From Gemmatimonadaceae bacterium (GTDB taxonomy: Bacteria > Gemmatimonadota > Gemmatimonadetes > Gemmatimonadales > Gemmatimonadaceae): a DNA stretch of 56,984 nt. Position 1 is the stretch's first letter, and the number at the start of each line of letters is the position of its first letter. Location of the stretch: positions 1-56,984 of the forward strand of contig JANYIN010000134.1 in NCBI GenBank assembly GCA_025362035.1, in the 5' to 3' direction. This document shows, piece by piece, positions 45,134 through 54,663 of the stretch. Both the position numbers and the translations under genes were made by a program. A model generated the notes under the pieces. It did no database searches. It saw only the letters and a list, made by a program, of their open reading frames with translations, and was not told the DNA's origin.

Positions 45134-46432
45134 ATGAAAGCTATGCAGTATGTGGTCCAGGGCGGACACCGCCTCGCCGGTCGCATCCGTCCGTCCGGCA
45201 ACAAGAACGCCGCGCTGCCCATCGTGGCGGCGTCGCTGCTCTGTGATCAGCCGGTGCATCTGGAGAACGTGCCCCGAATCCGCGACGTCGAAACTCTGGT
45301 AGAGCTCCTGCTCTCCGTCGGGGCCGACGCCAGTTGGACGAGCCGGAACACGCTCACCATCCATGCCAAGACCGTCAGGGCCGCGGAGCTTGATCCCAAG
45401 TTGTGCGCCAAGATCAGGGCCTCCATCCTCCTCGCCGGTCCGCTGCTGGCGCGCTGCGGAGAGGTCGTGCTGCCGCCGCCCGGCGGCGACGTCATCGGGC
45501 GGCGCCGGGTGGATACGCATTTCCTCGCGCTCCAGCAGCTCGGAGCGAGCTTCGACATGAACGGCTCCTTCACACTGCGCGCGTCCAAGCTCATTGGCGC
45601 TGATGTCTTCCTCGACGAGCCCAGCGTGACGGCGACCGAGAACGCACTCGCGGCCGCCGTAATGGCGGAGGGCACCACTGTGCTGCGTAATGCCGCGAGT
45701 GAACCGCACGTGCAGGACCTCGCTCGCTTCCTCGTCGCGATGGGGGCCTCCATCCAGGGCATCGGGACGAACACGATCACCGTTGACGGTGGACGGCCTC
45801 TCAACGGCTGCACGTATGAGATCGGTCCGGACCACATCGAGGTCGGCTCATTCATCGGTCTGGCGGCCGTCACCCGCTCAGAGCTCACGATCGAGCGCGC
45901 CGGCCTGGAACATCTGCGTTCCACGCGGATGGGCTTCGAGCGGCTCGGAGTGGTATGCCGAACCGACGGCGACGACCTGATCGTGCCCGCGAATCAGGAA
46001 ATGGTCATTCGGAGCGACTTGGGCGGCGCCGTGCCCAAACTCGAAGACCAGCCGTGGCCGGCGTTCCCGGCGGACACGATGTCGATCGCGCTCGTCACCG
46101 CCACGCAGTGCGAGGGCGTGATCGTCATTCACGAGAAGATGTTCGAATCGCGCCTCTTCTTCGTCGATAAGCTCATCGGCATGGGAGCTCGAATCGTGCT
46201 CTGTGACCCGCATCGCGCCGTGGTGGTCGGACCGACGCAGCTGCGGAGCGCGCAGGTGGAGTCCCCGGATATCCGCGCCGGTATGGCCATGCTGCTCGCC
46301 GCGCTGTGTGCCGATGGCGAGAGCATCATCAACAACGTGCAGCAGATCGAGCGCGGATACGAGCGCATCGATGAGCGTCTGAGCGTCCTGGGTGCTCACA
46401 TCGAGCGCGTGGAAGACCGCCGCATTCGGTGA
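45134..46432 (+). CDS. murA: UDP-N-acetylglucosamine 1-carboxyvinyltransferase, Asp-type active site
   Basis: The 432-aa protein transfers enolpyruvate to UDP-GlcNAc, the first committed step of peptidoglycan synthesis. The N-terminus has SGNKNAALPIVAASLL with the conserved Lys-Asn. The catalytic loop reads PGGDVIGRRRVD: the position that is Cys115 in E. coli is Asp119 here, while the Arg at the position of Arg120 and the VD that follows are kept. The Cys-to-Asp variant is known from Mycobacterium and Chlamydia and gives fosfomycin resistance. ATG 45134 fits the family length. It overlaps pgeF by 4 bases. Confidence 0.95.
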   Translation: MKAMQYVVQGGHRLAGRIRPSGNKNAALPIVAASLLCDQPVHLENVPRIRDVETLVELLLSVGADASWTSRNTLTIHAKTVRAAELDPKLCAKIRASILLAGPLLARCGEVVLPPPGGDVIGRRRVDTHFLALQQLGASFDMNGSFTLRASKLIGADVFLDEPSVTATENALAAAVMAEGTTVLRNAASEPHVQDLARFLVAMGASIQGIGTNTITVDGGRPLNGCTYEIGPDHIEVGSFIGLAAVTRSELTIERAGLEHLRSTRMGFERLGVVCRTDGDDLIVPANQEMVIRSDLGGAVPKLEDQPWPAFPADTMSIALVTATQCEGVIVIHEKMFESRLFFVDKLIGMGARIVLCDPHRAVVVGPTQLRSAQVESPDIRAGMAMLLAALCADGESIINNVQQIERGYERIDERLSVLGAHIERVEDRRIR

Positions 46433-47154
46433 CCCAGCCTGCCGCGAGCATGGACCCCCGGGTGGGCGGAGAAATCGTCGAGTCGTTCGCCGAGCTCGGC
46501 GTCCTCGCGTTCACCACGGGAAGGGCGGCCGGCAGCTTCGGCACCGGTACCGACGAGCCGGTACGTCACGTGATGTCCAGGTGGTCGGCGCTGCGGACCT
46601 TGGTGGGTGGAAGCAGGGCGCGTCTCGCCACGGCGACACAGGTGCATGGTAGCACCATTGTCACCCACAGTGGTGAGTGGCGTGGGTGGCTGCGTGGCGA
46701 GGACGCGGACGGTCACGTTTCGCTCCGACGTGGCACGGCCATGGCCGTAACCGTCGCTGATTGCGTCCCGGTCTTCATGGCCCACGCGAGTGGTGCCGCG
46801 GCGGTGGTCCACTCCGGATGGCGAGGTACCGCCGCCGGGATTGCGGCGCATGCAATTCACGCGCTGTTCACGCTGGGCATCCCGCACGCCGAGTTGCGCG
46901 TGCATTGCGGACCGGCGGTGTGCGGTCGCTGCTACGAAGTGAGCGGCGACGTGTACGCGCAGCTCATGGGACGCCATCCCGGCGGACCCGCCACCGTTGA
47001 TCTCCGCGCCCTGATCGCCGATCAGGTGCGATCGATTGGCGTCCGCGACATCTCGCTCAGTCCGTGGTGCACCCGGTGCGACAACGATCGTTTCTACTCG
47101 CATCGCGCTGGCGATGCGGGCAGGCAGCTGGGAGTCATCGTCGCGTCGGAGTAG
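46429..47154 (+). CDS. pgeF: Laccase-domain purine nucleoside phosphorylase-like protein (PgeF/YlmD/YfiH)
   Basis: The 241-aa protein has the family landmarks ATATQVHGSTIV, TVADCVPVF, the His/Cys metal site VVHSGWRGTAAGIA, and GPAVCGRCYEV. Members oxidise phenols weakly and act on purine nucleosides; E. coli PgeF is proposed to edit misincorporated residues in the murein precursor, which fits its murA neighbour. GTG 46429 overlaps murA; ATG 46450 is an alternative. Confidence 0.9.
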   Translation: MTQPAASMDPRVGGEIVESFAELGVLAFTTGRAAGSFGTGTDEPVRHVMSRWSALRTLVGGSRARLATATQVHGSTIVTHSGEWRGWLRGEDADGHVSLRRGTAMAVTVADCVPVFMAHASGAAAVVHSGWRGTAAGIAAHAIHALFTLGIPHAELRVHCGPAVCGRCYEVSGDVYAQLMGRHPGGPATVDLRALIADQVRSIGVRDISLSPWCTRCDNDRFYSHRAGDAGRQLGVIVASE

Positions 47155-47169
47155 CTCCGCGCCTGCGAC

Positions 47170-47198
47170 TTGACCCCTCCCACACCACAGGATACCTT
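47170..47198 (+). promoter_or_regulatory. Promoter of the rimP-nusA-infB operon
   Basis: TTGACC (47170-47175), a 17-bp spacer and TACCTT (47193-47198) give an expected start near 47205, which places the two hairpins that follow in the 5' leader. Confidence 0.65.
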
Positions 47199-47206
47199 GT
47201 AGGCGT

Positions 47207-47260
47207 GACCGGGCTTCGGCTCGGTCGCTGAATGTGGGGGACGCTCCCCACATTTTTTTA
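47207..47260 (+). promoter_or_regulatory. Structured leader with an intrinsic terminator before rimP
   Basis: A first hairpin at 47207-47226 has an 8-bp stem (one G-U pair) and a UUCG loop. A second at 47231-47254 has a 9-bp stem (AATGTGGGG and its complement) with a 6-nt loop, followed by TTTTTT: a typical intrinsic terminator 26 nt before rimP. Transcripts from the promoter at 47170 must pass it, so it could attenuate the operon; it may instead simply end the murA-pgeF transcript. Confidence 0.7.
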
Positions 47261-47285
47261 TTGCCAGATGCGGCCTAGAGACAGC

Positions 47286-47744
47286 ATGAACGAAGAGTTG
47301 GAACGTGTTGTCGCTGAACAGCTTGACGGCATGGAAGTCGATCTTGTCGAGCTGCGCCAGGGGGGTACGCGCTCTCGGCCGGTGCTGGAGGTTCGCATCG
47401 ACCGGCGTGACGGTCAAAAGGTGACCGTCGACGATTGTGCGCGCGCCTCGCGTGCGCTCGAAGCGACGCTGGATGGCAGTCCACTCGTGTCGGCGCAATA
47501 CGTGTTGCAGGTCTCCTCGCCCGGTGAGCGTCCCTTGCGTACGCCGGCCGAGTGGCAGCGCTTTGTCGGTCGGTGGGCAAGCGTGCTCGCGCCCGATTTC
47601 GGTGGTCGGTTCGAAGGAGAAATCCTTTCGGTGGATGGAGAAAACGGGGCGGCGGCCGTGATGCTGCGTCCTCAGCGTGGTGAAGCAAAGCGAATTCCGC
47701 TCGCGGCCATCAAGGAGGCGAGGCTGGCATTTCGCTTTTCATAA
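47286..47744 (+). CDS. rimP: Ribosome maturation factor RimP
   Basis: The 152-aa protein assists 30S subunit maturation. It has the N-terminal alpha/beta domain (LERVVAEQLDGMEVDLVELRQ), the conserved VTVDDCARASRALE and the YVLQVSSPGERPLRTPAEWQRF segment, plus the C-terminal SH3-like barrel (LSVDGENGAAAVMLRPQRGE). ATG 47286 was chosen; an in-frame upstream ATG at 47232 lies inside the terminator stem. It heads the nusA operon, as in most bacteria. Confidence 0.93.
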   Translation: MNEELERVVAEQLDGMEVDLVELRQGGTRSRPVLEVRIDRRDGQKVTVDDCARASRALEATLDGSPLVSAQYVLQVSSPGERPLRTPAEWQRFVGRWASVLAPDFGGRFEGEILSVDGENGAAAVMLRPQRGEAKRIPLAAIKEARLAFRFS

Positions 47745-47795
47745 TCGTCAGGTCACGGGTCGCCGCACACGCGACCCTCCTCAGCGAGGTCTTGG

Positions 47796-49145
47796 ATGGT
47801 CAGTTCCGCAGAGATGTTGGCGGCGTTCCGCGAGTTGTCGAACTCGAAGCAGCTCGACCGGACGGAGCTCTACGGGCTTCTGCAGGATGGATTCATGGCC
47901 GCGCTGGCAAAGAAATACGGTCCAACCGTGCAGGCCGAAGTCGAAATCGACGACGCGAAGGGTGAGATCAGGATCACCGTCCTCAAGACCGTCGTAGAGA
48001 CCGTCGAGGATGCCGCGCGCGAGATCTCCATCGAGGAAGCCAAGCTGTTCGACGAAGGCTTCGAAGCCGGCGACGTCATGGAAGAACCGTTGGATGTCGG
48101 CGTGTTCGGCCGCGCCGCCATCCAGGCCGCCAAGCAGCGCATCATCCAGCGTGTTCGCGAAGGCGAGCGCACCAAGATCCGCGACGAATTTGCTTCGCGC
48201 GTCGGCGATCTCCTGTCAGGTGAGATTCAGCAGATCGAGCGCGGCAAGCTAGTGGTCATGTTGAACAAGTTCCGCGAGGCGGAGGCCATCATTCCGTACC
48301 GCGAGCAGAATCACCGCGAGCACTTCCACCAGGGCGAACCCATTCGCGCCGTGCTCAAGCGCGTCGAGGAAACGCCAAAGGGGCCGCGCCTCATCCTGAG
48401 CAGAGCGGACGGCCTGTTCGTCAAGGCGCTGTTCAAGCTGGAGGTGCCGGAGATCCAGCAGAACATCGTCGAGATCCGCGCCACCGCTCGGGAAGTGGGA
48501 AGCCGGACCAAGATTGCGGTGTTCTCCCGCGACGACAGCATCGATCCAGTGGGCGCGTGCGTGGGGCTCAAGGGCTCACGCGTGCAGACGGTGGTGAACG
48601 AGCTGGGCGGAGAACGCATCGACATCGTGCCATGGTCGTCCGATCCCGAGCGGTTCGCCAAACTGGCGCTGGCACCGGCGAAGGTCGCGCGCGTGTTCAG
48701 CGACGGCGTGAGCAAGACCATTCAGGCGGTCGTGGACGAAGACCAGTTGTCGCTGGCCATCGGCCGCAACGGCCAGAACGTGCGCCTCGCGTCGGAATTG
48801 ACCGGCTGGAAGATCGACCTGTACTCAAGTCGCGAGTGGCTGGAGAAGGGAGGAGGCGAGCAGCTGTTCGCTCCGCTCCCCGGCGAAGTGGAAAGTGATG
48901 AGGCCGCGGACGTTCCGCTCTCCGAGCTGGCGGGCATGCACCCTGCCACGGTCGCGGTGCTGAACGAGGCGGGTTACCGCACCCTGAACGACATCATCGA
49001 TCTCGAGAAGGATGACTTTCTGCGAATGGCGGGTATCGCGCCGGAAGAGGCGGATCGCATCATCTCGCTCCTCGACGAATTGACCATGGACGAGACGACT
49101 CCCGACGATGCAAAGCCGCAATCCGCGGGTGGCGGCGCAGGGTGA
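47796..49145 (+). CDS. nusA: Transcription termination/antitermination protein NusA
   Basis: The 449-aa protein has the N-terminal RNA-polymerase-binding domain (1-130), an S1 domain (about 135-200), two KH domains (with [22 protein letters not shown] and [19 protein letters not shown]), and one C-terminal helix-hairpin repeat domain (LDELAGMHP-like, ending [10 protein letters not shown]). It influences pausing, termination and probably its own operon leader. A small hairpin (47757-47777) lies in the 51-nt gap after rimP. Confidence 0.97.
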   Translation: MVSSAEMLAAFRELSNSKQLDRTELYGLLQDGFMAALAKKYGPTVQAEVEIDDAKGEIRITVLKTVVETVEDAAREISIEEAKLFDEGFEAGDVMEEPLDVGVFGRAAIQAAKQRIIQRVREGERTKIRDEFASRVGDLLSGEIQQIERGKLVVMLNKFREAEAIIPYREQNHREHFHQGEPIRAVLKRVEETPKGPRLILSRADGLFVKALFKLEVPEIQQNIVEIRATAREVGSRTKIAVFSRDDSIDPVGACVGLKGSRVQTVVNELGGERIDIVPWSSDPERFAKLALAPAKVARVFSDGVSKTIQAVVDEDQLSLAIGRNGQNVRLASELTGWKIDLYSSREWLEKGGGEQLFAPLPGEVESDEAADVPLSELAGMHPATVAVLNEAGYRTLNDIIDLEKDDFLRMAGIAPEEADRIISLLDELTMDETTPDDAKPQSAGGGAG

Positions 49146-49492
49146 CGCTCACGGACATGGAGCGCGCCCGGTTGCTTCGGCTCGTCGGGCTCGGGATTCG
49201 AGGACGCGGGGCGATCCTCGGCGTGGAGCAGGTGAGGGAAGGCGCCAAGAAGAACAAGGTGGCCTATGCCATCGTCGCGATGGATGCATCGCGGCACAGT
49301 CTCGACAAGATCGTCCCGCTGCTGAATGCCAGGCGGGTTAGATTCGTAGAAGTACCGAGTGCCGCCGAACTCGGCGGAGCGTGTGGCCGAGAGACCACCG
49401 CCGTCGTCGGGATCGTCGATCGACAGCTTGCGAAAGGGATTCGCGAGCTCGTGGAGTCGGGCTCCGAAGGAGCCCCACAGGAGGCCGTTTGA
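49142..49492 (+). CDS. L7Ae/L30e family ribosomal-type protein (YlxQ-like)
   Basis: The 116-aa RNA-binding protein has the L7Ae fold core: LLRLVGLGIRGRGAILGVEQV, AKKNKVAYAIVAMDAS and the Cys/Gly segment CGRETTAVVGI. YlxQ proteins typically sit between nusA and infB and probably bind kink-turn RNA. The ylxR (DUF448) gene usually found before it is absent. GTG 49142 overlaps nusA by 4 bases, and the stop overlaps the infB start (TTGA). Confidence 0.87.
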   Translation: MTLTDMERARLLRLVGLGIRGRGAILGVEQVREGAKKNKVAYAIVAMDASRHSLDKIVPLLNARRVRFVEVPSAAELGGACGRETTAVVGIVDRQLAKGIRELVESGSEGAPQEAV

Positions 49493-52317
49493 GCAAGTTT
49501 CTCGTCACTGACATGGCAGCGGAGTTCGGCATTCCCTCCGATGAAGTAGTTGCCCTGCTTCGACAGATGGATGTGCCGGTCCGGAGCCATTTGAGCCCGC
49601 TCACCGACGACCAGATCGCTCGCGCGCGCGCCCGATGGGAGCGCGAGAAGCGCGATCGCGCTCAGAAGCAGGCCGCCCCACCGGCGCCCGCTCGTCGTCG
49701 GCGTGGCGCGGCGACCGCCGCCGCACCCGAGGCCACGCCCGCGGTCGTCGCGGATACTGCCGCTCAGGCCGAACCGGTGCGTCGTCGCCGCAAGGCGGCA
49801 GATGTAGCTGCTGCAGCGGAAGTGGCCGCGGCAGAGCAGGCGGACAAGGATGCAGCGGATGCCGTCCTCGCCGCAGAGCGCGCGGAGCGCGCGGAGCGCG
49901 CGGCCGCGGAAGCGGCAGACGCTGCGGCTCGTGCCGAGCAAGTTGCCGCCGCGCGTGCGGCGGCTGCGGCGGAAGAGCGGGCTGAGACTGAAACGGCGCG
50001 GCTGGCGGCGGACGCGAAGGCCACGCCCACCGAACAGGGTGCCCCCGCATCGTCGTCGCCGGCATTCGAGGCGCCACGGGCAGAAGCGCCACGTTCACCA
50101 GCGCCATCTCCTCTGCCGCCCGCATCGGCAGGTAGCGACCGCCCCCGGCCTCGCCCAATCACGCCAGGCGCCCCGCGCCCGCGTGCCGGCAGCACCGGAG
50201 CGCCCTTCCCGCCACGGCCGGTGGCCTCGGCATCGCCGGGCGGATTCGGCGGCCCGGCGCGTCGCGACGAGCGTCGACCCGGTCAGGGCAGCAACAGCCA
50301 AGGTATCGGCAATCCTCCGGTGGTCGGGGTTGGCGGCGTGGCTGGCGGTAGCGCTGCCTCACGTCGTGGCGGCAAGAAGGGCAAGCGCGGATCGGTCGAT
50401 CAGGAAGTCGTGGACGCGAACATCGCGAAGACGATGGCGTCCATGCGTGGCGCACCCACGCGCGGCGGCCGGGTCGATCGCCGCGGCATGCGTGAGGAGG
50501 CCGAGGCGATGCGTGTTGCCGAGGTCGAGCGCGAAAAAAAGCTGGTCCGCGTCAACGAGTTCATCACGGTCACCGAACTCGCCCAGATCCTGAAGGTGTC
50601 GCCCACCGAAATCGTCGGCTTCGCGTTCAAGAACCTGGGTCTCATGATCACCGTCAACCAGCGCCTCGACTTCGATCAAATCGAGATCGTCGCTGGGGAA
50701 TTCGGTTTCCAGGCAGTACGGGAAGACGAGTACAAGGCGGAAGAGGTCGGCACTGTAGCCGAGGACATGCCGGAGGATCTGGTCACGCGACCGCCGATCG
50801 TCACGATCATGGGCCACGTCGATCACGGCAAGACCTCGCTGCTGGACCACATCCGCAAGACGAACGTCGTGGCGGGCGAGGCGGGCGGCATCACGCAGCA
50901 CATCGGCGCGTACCACGTGCAGTTGGCGGGCGGCAGGATGATCACGTTTCTGGACACGCCGGGTCACGAGGCGTTCACCGCCATGCGTGCCCGCGGCGCG
51001 CAGGTGACGGACATCGTCATTCTCGTCGTCGCGGCGGACGATGCGGTCATGCCGCAAACCATCGAAGCCATTTCGCACGCCAAGAACGCCGGCGTACCGA
51101 TGATTGTGGCCATCAACAAGGTGGATCTGCCGCAGGCCAACCCGATGAAGGTGAAGCAGGATCTGCTGCAACACGGCGTCGTGCTGGAGGAGTTTGGCGG
51201 CACGACACTCAGCACCGAGATCTCGGCCAAGAAGGGTACCAACATCGAGGTGCTGCTCGAGCAGGTGCTGTTGCAGGCCGAACTGCTCGACCTCAAGGCC
51301 AATCCTGACAAGCGCGCCACAGGCACGGTCGTCGAAGCCCAGCTCGATGCCGGCAAGGGACCGGTAGCCACGGTGCTGGTGCAGAGCGGCACGCTCAAGG
51401 TCGGCGACGATTTCATCGTCGGTATGTACTCCGGTCGCGTCCGGGCGCTGCTCGATGAGCGCGGAAAGATCGTCAAGTCGGCGGGCCCGGCCATCCCGGT
51501 ACAGGTGCTTGGAATGGCTGGCGTGCCTATGGCCGGCGATCAATTGCTCGTGGTGGAGGATGCCGGCGCGGCCCGTGAAGTGGCGCAACGTCGCGAACGA
51601 CTCGACCGTGAGGCCAAGAGCCGTCGCACGACGCGCGGTGGCGTGACGCTTGAAGACTTCATGTCGCAGTCCGCCGGCGGCGAAGCGCGCGCGCTGCGGA
51701 TTCTCATCAAGGCCGATCAGGGCGGCCCGGCGGAAGCACTGGCCGACGCGCTGAGCCAATTGGGGACGAGCGAGGTCAAGGTCGAGGTTGTGCACCGAGG
51801 AGTGGGCGCGATCACCGAAAGCGACATCCTGCTCGCGCGCGCGTCGGGCGCCATCATCATCGGTTTCCACGTGCGTCCGGACAACAATGCCCGTGCGGCG
51901 GCCGAGCGCGAGAATGTGGACATCAAGCTCTATCGCATCATCTACGAGGCCGTCGCGGACGTGCGGGCGGCGCTCGAAGGAATGCTCCGGCCCGAGCAGC
52001 GCGAAGTCATTCTCGGCGAGGCCGAAGTGCTCGAGACGTTCAAGGTGCCGAAGCTGGGTCTCATCGCTGGTTGCGCGGTCCGCAGCGGCATCATCCGCCG
52101 TGACGGCCGCGTTCGCATCATCCGTGACAGCATCGAAGCCTATGAGGGCACGATCCACTCCCTGCGTCGCTTCAAGGATGACGTGAAGGAAGTGCGCGAG
52201 GGATTCGAGTGCGGCATTGGGATCGAGAACTTCAACGACCTGAAGGTCGGCGATCGCATCGAGTGCTACCGCACGGAAGAAATTGCGCGCACGCTCGAGT
52301 CGGCTCCTCAAGGCTGA
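49489..52317 (+). CDS. infB: Translation initiation factor IF-2
   Basis: The 942-aa GTPase delivers initiator tRNA. It starts at TTG 49489, supported by AGGAGG at 49479-49484 with a 4-base spacer. An N-terminal IF2 helical domain (SKFLVTDMAAEFGIPSDEV) is followed by a very long Ala/Arg/Pro-rich low-complexity region (about residues 50-310), then a second IF2N domain. The GTPase has GHVDHGKT (442-449), DTPGHEAF and NKVDLP. Domains II to IV (C2 fMet-tRNA binding) complete the protein. Confidence 0.98.
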   Translation: MSKFLVTDMAAEFGIPSDEVVALLRQMDVPVRSHLSPLTDDQIARARARWEREKRDRAQKQAAPPAPARRRRGAATAAAPEATPAVVADTAAQAEPVRRRRKAADVAAAAEVAAAEQADKDAADAVLAAERAERAERAAAEAADAAARAEQVAAARAAAAAEERAETETARLAADAKATPTEQGAPASSSPAFEAPRAEAPRSPAPSPLPPASAGSDRPRPRPITPGAPRPRAGSTGAPFPPRPVASASPGGFGGPARRDERRPGQGSNSQGIGNPPVVGVGGVAGGSAASRRGGKKGKRGSVDQEVVDANIAKTMASMRGAPTRGGRVDRRGMREEAEAMRVAEVEREKKLVRVNEFITVTELAQILKVSPTEIVGFAFKNLGLMITVNQRLDFDQIEIVAGEFGFQAVREDEYKAEEVGTVAEDMPEDLVTRPPIVTIMGHVDHGKTSLLDHIRKTNVVAGEAGGITQHIGAYHVQLAGGRMITFLDTPGHEAFTAMRARGAQVTDIVILVVAADDAVMPQTIEAISHAKNAGVPMIVAINKVDLPQANPMKVKQDLLQHGVVLEEFGGTTLSTEISAKKGTNIEVLLEQVLLQAELLDLKANPDKRATGTVVEAQLDAGKGPVATVLVQSGTLKVGDDFIVGMYSGRVRALLDERGKIVKSAGPAIPVQVLGMAGVPMAGDQLLVVEDAGAAREVAQRRERLDREAKSRRTTRGGVTLEDFMSQSAGGEARALRILIKADQGGPAEALADALSQLGTSEVKVEVVHRGVGAITESDILLARASGAIIIGFHVRPDNNARAAAERENVDIKLYRIIYEAVADVRAALEGMLRPEQREVILGEAEVLETFKVPKLGLIAGCAVRSGIIRRDGRVRIIRDSIEAYEGTIHSLRRFKDDVKEVREGFECGIGIENFNDLKVGDRIECYRTEEIARTLESAPQG

Positions 52318-52329
52318 CGACGGTTCGAT

Positions 52330-52372
52330 GCGTCGCAGGGGCCGGTCAAGTCCTGACCGGCCGCTGCGGCGC
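52330..52372. other. Long hairpin between infB and rbfA
   Basis: Two stacked 9-bp stems (52330-52338 with 52364-52372, and 52340-52348 with 52354-52362) surround a 5-nt loop, with one unpaired base on each side. There is no clear T run after it, so it may be an RNA-processing or partial termination signal. The upper stem alone is perfect. Confidence 0.55.
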
Positions 52373-52397
52373 CGGCCTTCTTGCATCGGTCACGTTC

Positions 52398-52817
52398 GTG
52401 TCGCCTGAACATCATCGCTCCGACCGTGTATCCGCCGCGATGCGTGAAGAGATCGCCACTTTTCTCGCCAACGACGTCAAGGATCCGCGCATCCTCGGGC
52501 TGGTCACGGTCACCGCCTGCGAGATCACGCGGGACCTTCGACACGCGACCGTGTACGTCAGCGTGCTCGGCTCGGAGTCGCAGCGGTCCGCGACCTTCGA
52601 AGGACTGGAGGCAGTCTCCGGACACTTGCGTGGCCGCGTCGGGCGGGCGCTCCGGTTGCGCGTCGCGCCGGAGATCCAGTTCAAGAACGACACGAGCATC
52701 GCGCATGCGGCGCACATCGAACAGCTCCTCGCTCAAGTGCGGAATGAACTGCCGCCCGAACGGGCAGAGGTTCCTGCTACTCCTCCTCCGGCGACCGATG
52801 AGGGACACGGCGACTGA
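52398..52817 (+). CDS. rbfA: Ribosome-binding factor A
   Basis: The 139-aa cold-shock 30S maturation factor has the KH-like fold with REEIATFLANDVKDPRI, LVTVTACEITRDLRHATVYVSV and LRLRVAPEIQFKNDTSI. GTG 52398 gives the usual N-terminus RSDRVSAAMREEI; the frame extends upstream through the hairpin but is not homologous there. It overlaps truB by 20 bases. Confidence 0.94.
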   Translation: MSPEHHRSDRVSAAMREEIATFLANDVKDPRILGLVTVTACEITRDLRHATVYVSVLGSESQRSATFEGLEAVSGHLRGRVGRALRLRVAPEIQFKNDTSIAHAAHIEQLLAQVRNELPPERAEVPATPPPATDEGHGD

Positions 52818-53667
52818 CGGTTTGCTCCTTATAGACAAGCCGGCGGGAGTGACGTCCCACGATGTGGTGCTCGCCGCACGCCGCGCCTTCGGCGAGTCGC
52901 GCATTGGTCACGCGGGCACGCTCGATCCGTTCGCGACGGGGTTGCTCGTACTGCTGCTCGGTCGCGCGACGCGACTCCTGCCGCACTTGGACGGCGTGCC
53001 CAAGGAGTACGAGGCGGTGATCCACCTCGGAATCGAGACCGCCACGGACGATCTGGACGGCGCCGTGGTGCGAGAAGCGTCGCCGCCGACCGATGCGGCG
53101 ATCGCCGAGGCGATACGGGGGCTCACCGGTGAGCTCGATCAGATACCGCCCGCGTATTCCGCCAAGCGAGTCGGGGGCCGCCGTGCGTATGACGCGGCGC
53201 GATCGGGCGAGGCGATGACCCTGCTACCTGCGCACGTTCGCGTCTTCGAGTGGCGCAAGGTATCGCGTGACGGCAACCGACTACGCGCCACGATCGTCTG
53301 CGGCGGCGGCACCTATATTCGGGCGCTCGCGCGCGACCTCGGCCGGAGCACCGGAAGTGCGGCGCATCTGGCGGAGTTACGCCGCGCGCGCAGCGGTCCA
53401 TTCCTGGTTGCTGACGCGACCTCCATGGAGACGCTCCGCGCAGGCGGCGCATCCTTGCGTCCGGCGCTCGACGCGCTGCCGAGCATTCCGCACGTGACGC
53501 TCGGCGACGAAGATGCCGAGCGCGTCCTGCGCGGTATGACCGTCGCGCGTGGAATCGATGCGGACGCTGCCGCGCTGGTCGACGGCCGGAGCGGTGCCCT
53601 GGTTGCGTTCGCGGAAGCGAGCGGCGATTCGTGGCAACCCCGCGTCGTCATGAGGAAAGTCGGTTGA
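52798..53667 (+). CDS. truB: tRNA pseudouridine(55) synthase
   Basis: The 289-aa enzyme makes the universal psi55 in the T-loop. The catalytic Asp lies in GHAGTLDPFATGLL, preceded by DKPAGVTSHDVV. KEYEAVIHLGIETATDDLDG and QIPPAYSAKRVGGRRAYD are typical. A C-terminal PUA-like domain is present (HVTLGDEDAERVLRGM). ATG 52798 overlaps rbfA. The stop overlaps ribF by 4 bases. Confidence 0.96.
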   Translation: MRDTATDGLLLIDKPAGVTSHDVVLAARRAFGESRIGHAGTLDPFATGLLVLLLGRATRLLPHLDGVPKEYEAVIHLGIETATDDLDGAVVREASPPTDAAIAEAIRGLTGELDQIPPAYSAKRVGGRRAYDAARSGEAMTLLPAHVRVFEWRKVSRDGNRLRATIVCGGGTYIRALARDLGRSTGSAAHLAELRRARSGPFLVADATSMETLRAGGASLRPALDALPSIPHVTLGDEDAERVLRGMTVARGIDADAAALVDGRSGALVAFAEASGDSWQPRVVMRKVG

Positions 53668-54659
53668 CCCACATGATCCCGGTGGGCGACGATGCGATGC
53701 TTCCGCCACAGGTCGGCGACACCGTCGTAACCGTCGGCACCTTCGACGGGGTGCATCGCGGTCATTTCGACGTGTTGGCGCGGTTGTGCGCGCGGGCCAG
53801 GGCGACCGCGCGAGCAAGCCTGCTGGTGACCTTCGAACCGCACCCGCTGGAACTGCTACGACCCGGGGCCGCGCCGTCGCTGCTGACGACGCACGACGAG
53901 AAGCTCGCCGCCATCGCCGCCTCTGGCCTGAACTACATCGCCATCCTTCCGTTCACGCGCGAGCTGGCGAACCACTCGGCTGAGCAGTTCGTCGACCTGT
54001 TGCTGCTTGGCCGATTCGGTATGCGCGAACTGCTGATCGGACACGACCACGGGTTCGGTCGCGGTCGCGAAGGCGACGTCGAGTTGCTGCGTGCGCTGGG
54101 CGCCCTTCGCGGGTTCGGGGTGGACGTCGTGGCGCCGATCGAAACCGACGACGGTGACCCGGTGAGCAGCACGCGCATTCGCCGCGCCGTTGAATGCGGA
54201 GATCTCGTCTTGGCTGCCGAAGGGCTGGGCCGCCGTTACTCGGTGGCGGGCACGGTAGTGCGGGGCGCCGCCCGCGGACGTGTCTTGGGCTTTCCGACCA
54301 TCAACCTCGTGCCGGAGTCGCCACGCAAACTCCTGCCGCCCGACGGCGTATACGCTGTTGCCGTGGAGTCGCGGCATGGCCGATTCGGCGGGATGATGAA
54401 CCTCGGCGGCCGCCCCACGTTCGGGGACGACGACCGCGTCCTGGAAACGCACCTTTTCGACGCGACGGGCGATTTCTACGGCGACCATGCGCAGGTGGCG
54501 TTCGTGGCGCGTCTTCGCGACGTCCAGCGCTTCAACGGACCGACCGCGCTGAGGGCGCAGCTCGCTCGCGACGAACAGGGTGCCCGCCGCGCGTTGACGC
54601 TCGATGCCGAGCCGGGTAACTTGAAAGGTTCCATGCGCGTCCCTCCCTCCACCCCGTAG
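53664..54659 (+). CDS. ribF: Bifunctional riboflavin kinase / FAD synthetase
   Basis: The 331-aa protein converts riboflavin to FMN and FAD. The N-terminal FAD synthetase domain carries [18 protein letters not shown] and [14 protein letters not shown]; the C-terminal flavokinase has [21 protein letters not shown] and [11 protein letters not shown] 53664 is preceded by GAGGAAAG at a good distance; ATG 53673 is the alternative. The overlap with truB and the rbfA-truB-ribF order are conserved in bacteria. Confidence 0.95.
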   Translation: MTHMIPVGDDAMLPPQVGDTVVTVGTFDGVHRGHFDVLARLCARARATARASLLVTFEPHPLELLRPGAAPSLLTTHDEKLAAIAASGLNYIAILPFTRELANHSAEQFVDLLLLGRFGMRELLIGHDHGFGRGREGDVELLRALGALRGFGVDVVAPIETDDGDPVSSTRIRRAVECGDLVLAAEGLGRRYSVAGTVVRGAARGRVLGFPTINLVPESPRKLLPPDGVYAVAVESRHGRFGGMMNLGGRPTFGDDDRVLETHLFDATGDFYGDHAQVAFVARLRDVQRFNGPTALRAQLARDEQGARRALTLDAEPGNLKGSMRVPPSTP

Positions 54660-54663
54660 TCGC

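Noticed and set aside
47232..47285. Upstream ATG for RimP
   Set aside because: It lies in the terminator stem; the extra 18 residues do not resemble RimP.
52209..52397. Longer start for RbfA
   Set aside because: The extra 63 residues overlap infB and cross the 52330-52372 hairpin. RbfA homology starts at about GTG 52398.
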